Source: Pseudomonadota bacterium (GTDB lineage Bacteria; Pseudomonadota; Gammaproteobacteria; Burkholderiales; Sulfuriferulaceae). Taken from it: a stretch of 64,000 bases of DNA. The stretch spans positions 54,252 to 118,251 of the forward strand of contig JAJYPN010000003.1 in assembly GCA_021795395.1 (NCBI GenBank), in the 5' to 3' direction. The notes beneath the pieces are model-generated. The model was given only the letters and a program-made list of their open reading frames with translations. It ran no database searches and was not told the origin of the DNA. The position numbers and the translations under genes were made by a program. Each line of letters begins with the position of its first letter. Positions within the stretch are counted from its first letter, which is position 1. Positions 55,545 through 63,804 of the stretch are shown piece after piece.

Positions 55545-55894
55545 GGAAATCTCCGTACAGGAATATGTGAAAGTGCGCTCATAGGCCATCAGCGCACAAG
55601 TAATCGATACTATTCTTTGTATTATGGAGATGTCACTAGTTTAATGAAAGTTAAATATATTTACTTTAATCTTAAACAATCGTTAATTTTCAACAATGTC
55701 CATGAGTCTGTCAAACCCAAAGCAGATACACTATTGTCGAGGCCGATTTGCGATATCGGATCGGCCGACGTGGGTAGGGCGTGAATAGGTTTGGAAAGCA
55801 AACAGCGGGATGACAAATACGTGCAGTCGAAACTGCGTATGGCGATCAAAGTCGGATTCTGTGCCTATTTTTTAATGGCAAATAAACTGTGGTA
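55545..55894. other. Divergent-side gap upstream of dabB
   Basis: A 350-base AT-rich gap between dabB and the end of the chemosensory-like operon, both on the minus strand. It holds the shared box at 55639-55663 and otherwise no gene or clear terminator. Confidence 0.5.
55639..55663 (-). promoter_or_regulatory. Shared AT-rich regulatory box upstream of dabB
   Basis: On the minus strand TAAATATATTTAACTTT followed by CATTAAAC: the same 25 bases as the box upstream of cbbL with one mismatch, same orientation to the gene, ending 94 bases before dabB (81 before cbbL). Confidence 0.6.
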
Positions 55895-56467
55895 TCAAAA
55901 CAATTCCAGCTCACCTGTTGAAGCTTCGTTTTGTTCTGATCGGTGCATATGAAAATTAAGCGTGGCGCCATTTCCTACGCACGTGCATAAGGTTAATTTA
56001 AACAGGCTCAAATCATTTATTGCAACTTCAAACGATTGTGCATGCGTGGGATTTAAAATGGATACGTAGCTACTGCATGCGATATCGAGAAAAAAGGGCG
56101 TAGACATGCCTACATGACGAAACTCGGTGCACAGGTTACGATTGACTGCGCCGCAAAGCAGGTTGATAAATTCGCCTTGCGCGTCGGATAATATCTCTCC
56201 CTCAAGCTTTTTATCGGGAATGCGAAGTATTTTTGCCAAATGCTCAACGGTAGCGGCATGGATATAGCAGTCGAGCAAAACGACAATGCGAAACATGTAC
56301 GAGGAAATGTTCAGAGCTATAAGATTGCGATTTTCGGCAACAAAGCGCACAGGACCATCCATAGTCTCCCGGATTTCGTAATTGTTTTCGGAGATGCAGG
56401 CAATATTTTCTCGCACCGACTTTTCAAATAGCCCTCTAATCGCAGCAATTGCGTTTTCCGTAATCAT
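55895..56467 (-). CDS. CheX-like phosphatase, last gene of chemosensory-like operon
   Basis: A 190-residue protein of the CheC/CheX/FliY family, which dephosphorylates CheY-P. The active-site pattern is DAQGEFINLLCGAVNRNL with Glu and Asn in E-X2-N. Only one such motif is present, as in CheX. The extreme C-terminus is STGELELF, closely matched by EAGELEFF in the fused protein at 57812-58789. The start overlaps the upstream gene stop (56464-56467). Confidence 0.7.
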   Translation of the reverse strand: MITENAIAAIRGLFEKSVRENIACISENNYEIRETMDGPVRFVAENRNLIALNISSYMFRIVVLLDCYIHAATVEHLAKILRIPDKKLEGEILSDAQGEFINLLCGAVNRNLCTEFRHVGMSTPFFLDIACSSYVSILNPTHAQSFEVAINDLSLFKLTLCTCVGNGATLNFHMHRSEQNEASTGELELF

Positions 56468-57252
56468 ATAGACGAATTTGCTGAAGCAATGATCGAAAGT
56501 ACATTATTAGTGGAAGAATGTAACCCTGAGACGACAGTGCGGATCATGTTGCTGCTCGCTTGCAAATCCTGAAAAGTCGTAGTGGTAATAAGATCGTTCT
56601 TATAAAGATTCTGTTTGTAATTGTGTGCCAGTTTTTCAGATGCCCGGGCAAGGTCTCGCATTTCATTTGCAACAATAGCAAATCCTCGCCCATGCTCGCC
56701 TGAGCGTGCGGCTTCAATGGATCCGTTAACGGCCAGAATAACGAGCGATTTTACCAGGCGGGAAAATTCTTCATTCTGGGTTTTCAGATCGCTGTTGTTA
56801 AGATAAATTGTTTGCATCTCATCATGCCAGCGCTCCAGGATGTTGACTATGCCGAGTAGTGCCTCAACATCCTCTTTCAGTAAAGCATGGCCGCTTATTA
56901 ATGCATTATGTAAATTCGTAATTTTGGACATGAACTCATAACGGGTTTGCAAAACGGAGTCGGCGCGCTCGGTGAGAAAACGTTCTGCCGCGTTTGCTAA
57001 AGTTAGGTCGGAAACTGCGGTTTGTTGAGCTAGTTTTTTGTGCAAATCATTCGTTTCAGCTTGTAGAATTTTGATAAGCTCGCCTATATCCGTGACTGAA
57101 ATAGGACCTTTAAAGTCCCGGGCCAGCTTGTCGTATTCATGCATTTTTCTTTTTAGCCGTCTGAGTTCCGCCGATTTTTTTTGCCATAAAAAAAACATAA
57201 GCAACACTAATGCAAAGAACACTACTAGTAAAAAATTTTCAGATATACCCAC
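56464..57252 (-). CDS. Minimal membrane-anchored MCP-like signalling protein
   Basis: A 262-residue protein with one N-terminal membrane span (NFLLVVFFALVLLMFFLW) followed by a coiled-coil. The MCP hairpin tip is recognisable: NGSIEAARSGEHGRGFAIVA with NEMRDLARASEKLA, compared with the canonical [20 protein letters not shown]. There is no periplasmic sensor domain and no HAMP. GTG start with AGGA at good spacing. No cheW, cheR or cheB is present nearby, so how it would couple to a kinase is unclear. It could dock the neighbouring CheA-like kinase through its tip. Confidence 0.8.
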   Translation of the reverse strand: MGISENFLLVVFFALVLLMFFLWQKKSAELRRLKRKMHEYDKLARDFKGPISVTDIGELIKILQAETNDLHKKLAQQTAVSDLTLANAAERFLTERADSVLQTRYEFMSKITNLHNALISGHALLKEDVEALLGIVNILERWHDEMQTIYLNNSDLKTQNEEFSRLVKSLVILAVNGSIEAARSGEHGRGFAIVANEMRDLARASEKLAHNYKQNLYKNDLITTTTFQDLQASSNMIRTVVSGLHSSTNNVLSIIASANSSI

Positions 57253-57318
57253 CGATTATCCTATTGCCTTTCTTGTGCCTAATTTATAAGATTATGAATC
57301 TTTTACGGTTTGATATTA

Positions 57319-57354
57319 TTGCTTTAGCCCCGTTCACACAAAGAACGGAGCAAT
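57319..57354 (-). promoter_or_regulatory. Two-tier hairpin upstream of the MCP-like gene
   Basis: Between the cheY-like and MCP-like genes. ATTGC/GCAAT is the outer stem and CCGTTC/GAACGG the inner one, loop ACACAAA. No strong U-run follows. It could be a weak terminator or a processing site. Confidence 0.35.
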
Positions 57355-57402
57355 CAATAATCCCGAGATTTTTGTAATACAAATACTTAAAGCGGATATG
57401 CT

Positions 57403-57768
57403 TTATCCGCTTAGTTTTTTTATCGACGAAATAACCGCAGGACCATTAAAAGGCTTAACAATCCACCCTTTTATGCCTGCGGCTTTGCCGCGTTCCTTCA
57501 TGGAAGGGCTATTCTCCGTAGTAAGCATAATGATATTGACTGCGGAATTGTTTAATTCGGTGCGGATTTTTTCCGCCATGGTCAAGCCGTCCATATTGGG
57601 CATGTTGACATCGCTGATGATAAGTTTGATCGATGAATCGGCTTTCAGTTTCACTAAGCCATCTTTGCCGTCCATGGCTGACGCGACCGCCAATCCATTG
57701 GCCCTGAGGAAATTGCATACTTCGTCACGAACTGTACCGGAATCATCGACTACTAATATTTGTGCCAT
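57403..57768 (-). CDS. CheY-like response regulator
   Basis: A 121-residue single-domain receiver. The acid pocket is ILVVDDSGTVRD, the phosphoacceptor Asp is in LIISDVNMPNMDGLTMAEKI, Thr in IIMLTTENS and Lys in IVKPFNGPAV. All key residues are intact, so it should be phosphorylated, presumably by the CheA-like kinase of this operon, and dephosphorylated by its CheX proteins. AAGGAAAA precedes the ATG. Confidence 0.92.
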   Translation of the reverse strand: MAQILVVDDSGTVRDEVCNFLRANGLAVASAMDGKDGLVKLKADSSIKLIISDVNMPNMDGLTMAEKIRTELNNSAVNIIMLTTENSPSMKERGKAAGIKGWIVKPFNGPAVISSIKKLSG

Positions 57769-57811
57769 TTAATTTTCCTTCATAATCAGATTTAAAATAT
57801 TCGATTTTCTA

Positions 57812-58789
57812 TCAGAAAAATTCCAGTTCGCCGGCTTCGAGCAAAGATTCCATTGTGGCGTTATCCTTGAACTCATCTGGCGACCAATTCAAATTGAAAA
57901 CAAATCGTTGATAAATTGAGACCGGTTCTGTCTGGACATTGTTGCTCTCGCGGAGCGAATATTTAAGGCAAAGCTGCGAATCTTCGGAACCGAAGGAAAT
58001 ATAACGGTGCTGATGATTGATGACGATCGGAACTTGAGATTGCATCAGACCGTGCCCGTTCGCATGGCCTGCATATCGGTTCTTGAACGAGCCCCATACC
58101 ATGTTGGTTGCTTCGCCCAATACATTATTAAGGTCCCGAAACGTCATAATCCGGCTTTCATGGCCTGCCCGATGACTGATCAGATTCAGTACGGAATCTT
58201 CCTCGGCTTGCAGCATCATATATCCCCGACACCAGTTGCTTTCGATGGCGATCATGGTGAATACCTCGCCGTAGATAATGCTATCCTTGACCAGATACGG
58301 GGTTTCGACATCGATATCGCAGTTACGGAATAGCGCCTGTAAAGCGGCGCTGGTCATCTCGGTAATACCCCGTACGAGGTCATTGGGATAGATGCGATTG
58401 AATATCGAATCGTCGAGGGTCGCACGGAGTACCTGCAGGTCGTTAAGCGTATAGACGCACCGAAACATCGGCGCATCCTTTTTGTCCAGCCCGGAAACGT
58501 CAGCTACTGAATCCCGCCGCAAGAAAATGGGTAATTCGGGTCTGAAATTGTGAATTTCTCTCGCCAGTTTCAATCCCATGCCGGTCTTGTTGCCATAATT
58601 TTCATATAGCATGATTCCGCCCAGATCCACATTGGATTTCAGTATGGCCATCGCCGCTTCGATATCCCCTTGCTGCGGTTTGATGCCAAGCAGATGCCAT
58701 TCTTCGCAAATCGCCTTTTGACTTTCCAAATGGACTGCGCCATCGTCGAGAACAAGAATTTTGCTTATCAAGGTGTTTTTATTATTCAT
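57812..58789 (-). CDS. Degenerate receiver-CheX fusion
   Basis: A 325-residue two-domain protein. Residues about 10-125 have a CheY-like fold pattern (ISKILVLDDGAVHLESQKAI), but the phosphoacceptor Asp is replaced: GGIMLYENYGNKTGMGLKL has Tyr where Asp belongs. Residues about 130-300 are CheX-like with E-X2-N in LNNVLGEATNMVWGSFKNRY. The C-terminus is EAGELEFF, like the CheX at 55895. It lies between the kinase gene and the cheY-like gene. A phosphorylation-independent input domain tethered to a phosphatase is the simplest reading. Confidence 0.75.
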   Translation of the reverse strand: MNNKNTLISKILVLDDGAVHLESQKAICEEWHLLGIKPQQGDIEAAMAILKSNVDLGGIMLYENYGNKTGMGLKLAREIHNFRPELPIFLRRDSVADVSGLDKKDAPMFRCVYTLNDLQVLRATLDDSIFNRIYPNDLVRGITEMTSAALQALFRNCDIDVETPYLVKDSIIYGEVFTMIAIESNWCRGYMMLQAEEDSVLNLISHRAGHESRIMTFRDLNNVLGEATNMVWGSFKNRYAGHANGHGLMQSQVPIVINHQHRYISFGSEDSQLCLKYSLRESNNVQTEPVSIYQRFVFNLNWSPDEFKDNATMESLLEAGELEFF

Positions 58790-58828
58790 TGAGCCGTTCT
58801 TTTATTTATTTTGTAAATTGCTAATTCG

Positions 58829-61237
58829 TCATCCGGCCACGGGAAGTGCCTCGGTGAATTTCAGTTCCGCTAAAATACCGTCGATGGTAGTTTGAGTATG
58901 AAAATCAATTCCCTTGACATTTTCGGAGAAGATTTGCGGAAGAGAGACGATAAATTCAAATTGGCGGAAATTGGCTCCGGTTTTGTCGTCGTAGAAGTGT
59001 ATTTTGATCATGCCGTTTTCGCGTTTCACAAAGTTTTGTACTGCATCCATGCCGACGCCGCGTCCCGAGACTTCAGTTACTTTATCGGCGGTAGAGAAGC
59101 CGGGCAGGAATATCAGATTTGCGGTCTCTTCGTCATCAAGCAGCGTATCGGAACTGATCATGTTTTTTTCTATGGCGATCTTGCGGATACGCGCTAACGC
59201 GAGTCCTCGTCCGTCATCACCGAGCCTGATCTGCAACATGCCGTCCTGGGCCGCCATCTGCAACTTTATTTTTCCTGCCGCAGGTTTATTTTGCTGCAAG
59301 CGTTCACCTGGGCTTTCCAGTCCGTGATCAAGCGAATTCCTCAGCAAATGCATAAAAACATTTTTGAGCAAGCCCGCAATATGATTGTGTATAACGTATC
59401 CGTTATCCTGAATATCGATAATGGGCGGCTCCTTGCCAAGTTCTGTAGCCAGCGCAGGCAAGGAAGCAAATACTCCGTCCAGAATCTCGGCAATGCGCTC
59501 GGTACCGAGCAGGCGGAGGGTGCCTTGCACTGAGCTGTGCGCGGCCAGCAATTCATGCAGATTGCTGGTATTAACCTTTTCCAGGCGTTGCAGCGTTTCC
59601 CGGATCTGGCGCTTTTCCACCATCATGTAATGGTCAATGTTACCGCGCCGACCGGGCCCTTTACGGCCTAAACTAAGCTCATTAATTCTGGCGTAATGTT
59701 CAACCGATTCTTTCACGGCCAGCAGATTTTCCATCATCGTTGCCTGGTCCCATGCGATGGCCGGTCTGGGTTTTAGCAATTCCGCATAGGACTGTTCAGC
59801 CTCATGGACGATGTTTGTCAAATGATTCAAGCCGTAGGTGCGAGCGTTGCCTTTGATGGTATGCATGTTGCGAAACAGATAAGCAATTGCGTCTGCATTG
59901 TGTCCGGGATTTTCACGAATTAGCAGCTCGTTTTCATCGATGAACCGAATAGAGCCGGCAATGAATTCGTGGAATTTCTCCTGCGTTACGGAAAGAATTT
60001 CTCCTATGATTTCCAGCTCGCGCTTTTGTTTGCTTGCTTCGATAGCCAGTTTCCGCAGTTCGGTCACGTCTCGAATGCACAACATTATCCGCACAATAGT
60101 ATTTGTGTCGTCCGCGATCGGCGACCAGCTCAGGTCGAGTATTTTTGTTTGACCGCCGGGCATTTTCTTTTCAATCTCGCCTATCAGCAGATGCTGGTTA
60201 AATTCGAAATTCATCACATCTTCAGCAATACAGGCGCCCATTACTGCCTCAATTTGCGACAAGGCGTCAGCGCCAATATTGGTATTGGAGAAAACCAGAT
60301 CCATAATGTCGCGGCCCGCCATATTCCTGGTCTCGAAAATCGTCTCCAGATAGGTCGAATACTCGGGATGAATTTTGTTGTCCTCGATAATAGTCAGAAT
60401 CCCTTGCGGAATATTTTGCAACATTGCAAGTATGTCTGTCGTCTTCTGTTTCAGTTCGGCAGACCTCTCCTGTATTTTGACGATCATCATATTAAAAGCG
60501 ACTATCGAATGACCTATCTCGTCCATGCGTTCGACGGGAACCTGACGAGTAAAATCCTGACTGGTGGCGATTTCGCTCATCATCGTCTGCATCTGGCGAA
60601 GAGGAGTAATAATTCTCCGATAAAGAATTATGCCGAAAACGCTTAACATCAATATGGTAATGATCGATACGACAGATATACCCGTCGCCGTTTGCGACAG
60701 ATTTTGATTCAGTGCAGAAATCGCCTGATCTTTAGTGCGAATTTTCTCCACACGCAAAGTCTCGATGATTTGCCCCAATTCACGTTGGAATTCGGTAGCA
60801 TTGGCATAAAAATTGGCATTTGCAAGTTCGTTTTGACCTGCCAGTTTATATTTGGCCGTATCATCTACGGCATTAAAATAGTTGTTTATGTTTTCCTTGA
60901 TTTGTCGTATCAATCCTTGTTGCGCTTTGTTAGTGGCTTGCCTTGCCTGAAGTTCGATGCCTTCCTGAAGTTTTGCTTTTTTTGCGGTGAGGTTTTCATT
61001 AACCTGATCAATAATATTTTTATCTGTTGCTGTAACCAATGCGGTGGCTTCGAGCTGTACGTCCTTTAATTGCGATACAAGATCGCTTGCTGCAAGTGCG
61101 CTAGGCACTACTTTTTCGGTAACATTTTTTACTTGAGTAGCGTTAGATTTTGCCTGAAATATGGCATAGGCGCCAATTGCAAAGATTGCGGCGAACGATA
61201 ATGCGATTAATAAGGTAATGCGATATCGAATACTCAT
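58829..61237 (-). CDS. Membrane-bound CheA-like hybrid sensor kinase
   Basis: An 802-residue protein. Spans at about 8-28 and 186-206 flank a periplasmic four-helix-bundle-type sensor of about 155 residues. HAMP lies at about 207-260, a PAS-like segment at 265-390 (ILDLSWSPIADDTNTIVRIM), then an HPt with the phosphorylated His459 in FRNMHTIKGNARTYGL. The CheA-type ATPase follows: N-box LLRNSLDHGLE (Asn634, His637), G1 DDGRGLALARI and G2 GRGVGMDAV. The protein ends about 70 residues later without the CheW-like P5 domain and without a separate receiver. Phosphotransfer to the CheY-like protein is inferred. Confidence 0.85.
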   Translation of the reverse strand: MSIRYRITLLIALSFAAIFAIGAYAIFQAKSNATQVKNVTEKVVPSALAASDLVSQLKDVQLEATALVTATDKNIIDQVNENLTAKKAKLQEGIELQARQATNKAQQGLIRQIKENINNYFNAVDDTAKYKLAGQNELANANFYANATEFQRELGQIIETLRVEKIRTKDQAISALNQNLSQTATGISVVSIITILMLSVFGIILYRRIITPLRQMQTMMSEIATSQDFTRQVPVERMDEIGHSIVAFNMMIVKIQERSAELKQKTTDILAMLQNIPQGILTIIEDNKIHPEYSTYLETIFETRNMAGRDIMDLVFSNTNIGADALSQIEAVMGACIAEDVMNFEFNQHLLIGEIEKKMPGGQTKILDLSWSPIADDTNTIVRIMLCIRDVTELRKLAIEASKQKRELEIIGEILSVTQEKFHEFIAGSIRFIDENELLIRENPGHNADAIAYLFRNMHTIKGNARTYGLNHLTNIVHEAEQSYAELLKPRPAIAWDQATMMENLLAVKESVEHYARINELSLGRKGPGRRGNIDHYMMVEKRQIRETLQRLEKVNTSNLHELLAAHSSVQGTLRLLGTERIAEILDGVFASLPALATELGKEPPIIDIQDNGYVIHNHIAGLLKNVFMHLLRNSLDHGLESPGERLQQNKPAAGKIKLQMAAQDGMLQIRLGDDGRGLALARIRKIAIEKNMISSDTLLDDEETANLIFLPGFSTADKVTEVSGRGVGMDAVQNFVKRENGMIKIHFYDDKTGANFRQFEFIVSLPQIFSENVKGIDFHTQTTIDGILAELKFTEALPVAG

Positions 61238-61861
61238 GGCACAAAGTCCCCCGCTTCAAGAATGACACTTTAATAAATTATGAAAATTATTTTAGTAATT
61301 GATGTCTCGTAAGATGCGGAATAGTAGTGTATTAGTATTGCATTATTGTTACTGCTGATGCCTGAATTGATAAGTGATTGAAATTGATAGCAGTTGTTGC
61401 TGCGTTGGCCGACACTCGTACAATATAATGGGTGTTAGTTATTATCGTCTGCTGATATGGCCGTTGAAGCATTGGAGAGCGATAGGCTGCGATTAACGGA
61501 ATCTGGGCGATCTAGCGTTTGGTATTTGGATGCTCGGCCGAGATTTTTCCGGCCTTAATCAAGGTGAAATAAAGCCGCTTCGTTTTTTCGAAGTTAGCGT
61601 TGCCTGATAGTATGCCCCATTTGAAAATGCTGGAAATTTATCGGGACTTACTAAGCTGGACGCAATTTATCAGGTGAATTTTTGATGTGGCAGTCACTTG
61701 CGTATGGGTATTCCGAAGGTCGATATCCGTCTTGGGCAAGTTTGCTGCGGGCAGTTCGGCGTGCCTGTATTATTTTATACCGGCAAATTTTAAGCCGGAA
61801 ATTGACTATATAGCGGCAGCAATAACTAATATTGAAAGATATTGCCGATTATTGAATTCGC
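61238..61861. other. Gap between the kinase operon and the att site
   Basis: About 620 bases. The kinase-proximal part is AT-rich and should hold the operon promoter. Further right, CTTCG and CGAAG arms around 61579-61595 make a weak hairpin. Open stretches of 30-75 codons have no ribosome site or recognisable product. I see no gene. Confidence 0.45.
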
Positions 61862-61912
61862 TGGTGGCTGGGACGGGAATCGAACCTGTGACACGCGGAT
61901 TTTCAGTCCGCT
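61862..61912 (-). other. tRNA-Phe 3' fragment, element attachment site
   Basis: The minus strand carries only the 3' 50 bases of a tRNA: anticodon stem-loop GCGGA-CTGAAAA-TCCGC (anticodon GAA, Phe), variable loop, T-arm with GGTTCGATT and acceptor end ending CCA. The 5' half is absent. This is the usual att core left by tRNA-targeted integrases. The orientation suggests the element lies to the right and the chromosome to the left, with the intact tRNA beyond the window. Confidence 0.85.
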
Positions 61913-62136
61913 AATAAGTGCATTTATTAGCGTTGATTGATATTTGATAAATTGTAAAATCATTGATAAAACATATAGTTATAAAATTGTCGTTGTTCCG
62001 TTGTATTGAACAGAGTTGATTGATATACTCCAAATACGAGTACACGGCGAGTACACAGAAGTTGTGTGATGATGTGCGGATTGTACCGAAACGTGATGGA
62101 TGGTATCTATTTCAACCTACTGCGGACGAACAGGAC

Positions 62137-63468
62137 ATGGCAAAAATCAACTTTACGGCGCCGAAAGTTTTAAACTTCAATTGTGAGAATGGCAAGAGCC
62201 GGAGTTTTTTGTGGGATTCTGATGCGCCAGGTTTGGGACTGCGGGTAACCGACACAGGCGCTAAAAGTTACATATTTCAGGCCCGACTCAATGATCAGGT
62301 AATCCGTATCACTATTGGCTCGCCGGACGCCTGGTTGTTACCTGCAGCGCGTGCGGAAGCGCGACGCATGAAAGTCATGATGGATGGCGGCCAAGACCCC
62401 CGTCAGGTAAAAGCGGATAGCCTGGCAGCCGTGCAATCCGAGCGTGAAGCAAAAGACGCAGAAAAAGCGGTGTTAGTGGTGAAAGAAGCGCGCGAATCCG
62501 TGACGGTTGGAATGGCTTGGACTGAGTATATTACCGAGCGTACACCGCGTTGGTCGATACGCCATGCCCTCGATCACGATCATATGATGCAAGCCGGTGG
62601 GCGACAACGGTTGCGCAGCCCTAAATTAACCGAACCCGGGCCCCTGGCCGTGTTTGCCAATATCCGGTTAATTGATCTCACCAATGCGCATGTGGAGACA
62701 TGGGCGCAGGCGGAATCACTAACAAGGCCCACTCGCGCCCGACTGGCTTTGCGTTTATTAAAAGCCTTTATAAACTGGTGTGCTGACCATACGCTTTATA
62801 AAACGATTGTTGCGAATAATCCAGCGAAGAGTAAAAAAGCGCGAGAATGTTTGGGTAAGGCGGGGGTTAAGAATGACGTATTACAACGCGAGCAATTACC
62901 CGTATGGTTTGCTGCGGTTCAAAGTATTGGCAATCCAGTGATTAATGCTTATCTTCAAGCGTTATTGATTACGGGAGCGCGCAGGGAAGAGCTGGCCAAT
63001 TTGCAGTGGGATGACGTCGATTTTAAATGGAACAGCCTGCGACTTCATGACAAGGTCGAAGATTTCCGGATGGTGCCGCTGACCCCGTACGTATCGTATT
63101 TGTTAACTGGACTACAGCGCAGAAACGACTGGGTATTTAGCAGCCCGACTTCACAATCCGGGCGACTTGCCGAACCGCGCCTTGCCCATAACGATGCGCT
63201 CAGAGCAGCGGATCTGCCGCACTTGACACTGCACGGCTTGCGTAGAAGTTTTGCGAGCCTGTGCGAATGGACTGAAACTCCGGCCGGCGTTGCGGCGCAA
63301 ATACAAGGCCATGCCCCGCAAGGGGTGCGTGAACAAAACTACATACGCAGACCGCTCGATCTGCTTCGCATGTGGCACATCAAAATTGAGGCGTGGATCT
63401 TGGAGCAAGCGCAAATCGAGTTTTCCGGGGTGCCGATAAAACCGGATTTGCAAGTAGTGAAGGGTTGA
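62137..63468 (+). CDS. P4-type tyrosine recombinase (integrase)
   Basis: A 443-residue site-specific recombinase. The N-terminal arm-binding domain (SFLWDSDAPGLGLRVTDTGA with the DAPGLGLRV signature of tRNA-island integrases) is followed by the core-binding domain and the catalytic domain. Catalytic residues visible are Arg in LLITGARREELANLQWDD, His and Arg in LTLHGLRRSFASL, the His of QGHAPQGV and Tyr in VREQNYIRRP. The start at 62137 has AGGA just upstream; the frame continues to 62020 without a ribosome site. It lies beside its att site. Confidence 0.92.
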   Translation: MAKINFTAPKVLNFNCENGKSRSFLWDSDAPGLGLRVTDTGAKSYIFQARLNDQVIRITIGSPDAWLLPAARAEARRMKVMMDGGQDPRQVKADSLAAVQSEREAKDAEKAVLVVKEARESVTVGMAWTEYITERTPRWSIRHALDHDHMMQAGGRQRLRSPKLTEPGPLAVFANIRLIDLTNAHVETWAQAESLTRPTRARLALRLLKAFINWCADHTLYKTIVANNPAKSKKARECLGKAGVKNDVLQREQLPVWFAAVQSIGNPVINAYLQALLITGARREELANLQWDDVDFKWNSLRLHDKVEDFRMVPLTPYVSYLLTGLQRRNDWVFSSPTSQSGRLAEPRLAHNDALRAADLPHLTLHGLRRSFASLCEWTETPAGVAAQIQGHAPQGVREQNYIRRPLDLLRMWHIKIEAWILEQAQIEFSGVPIKPDLQVVKG

Positions 63469-63508
63469 TGGATATTGCCGGCTGTAATGTTATGCGATAC
63501 AATGCGCC

Positions 63509-63790
63509 ATGATCAAGACATTCCGTCATAAGGGGCTAAAAGCCTTTTTCGAGCAGGGCAGTATGGCTGGGATACAAACCGCTCATGCCCCGCGGCTGGC
63601 AGCCATGTTGCGACGGTTGAATGAAACCACTAATGCGCAAGGAATGAATCTGCCGGGTTGGGGCTTGCATCCGTTGAAGGGGCGAGAACTGAAAGGGGAT
63701 TTTTCGGTATGGGTGAATGGCAACTGGCGCTTGACGTTCGCATTTGATGGTACGGATGCTGTGCTCGTGGACTATCAGGACTATCATTAA
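63509..63790 (+). CDS. higB: HigB/RelE-type toxin
   Basis: A 93-residue type II toxin of the RelE/HigB family that cleaves ribosome-bound mRNA. MIKTFRHKGLKAFFEQG, HPLKGRELKGDFSVWVNGNW and FAFDGTDAVLVDYQDYH match the family, with the conserved Arg and the WRLTF segment. It is followed 14 bases later by the antitoxin gene; toxin-first order is typical of higBA. It lies on the integrated element. Confidence 0.9.
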   Translation: MIKTFRHKGLKAFFEQGSMAGIQTAHAPRLAAMLRRLNETTNAQGMNLPGWGLHPLKGRELKGDFSVWVNGNWRLTFAFDGTDAVLVDYQDYH

Positions 63791-63804
63791 AAGGAGAAGC
63801 AATC

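Noticed and set aside
61457..61558. 33-codon open frame starting MAVEALESDRL
   Set aside because: Too short, with no convincing ribosome site or homologue.
61687..61914. 75-codon frame ending VAGTGIEPVTRGFSVR
   Set aside because: Its end is the antisense of the tRNA-Phe fragment, a well-known false protein.
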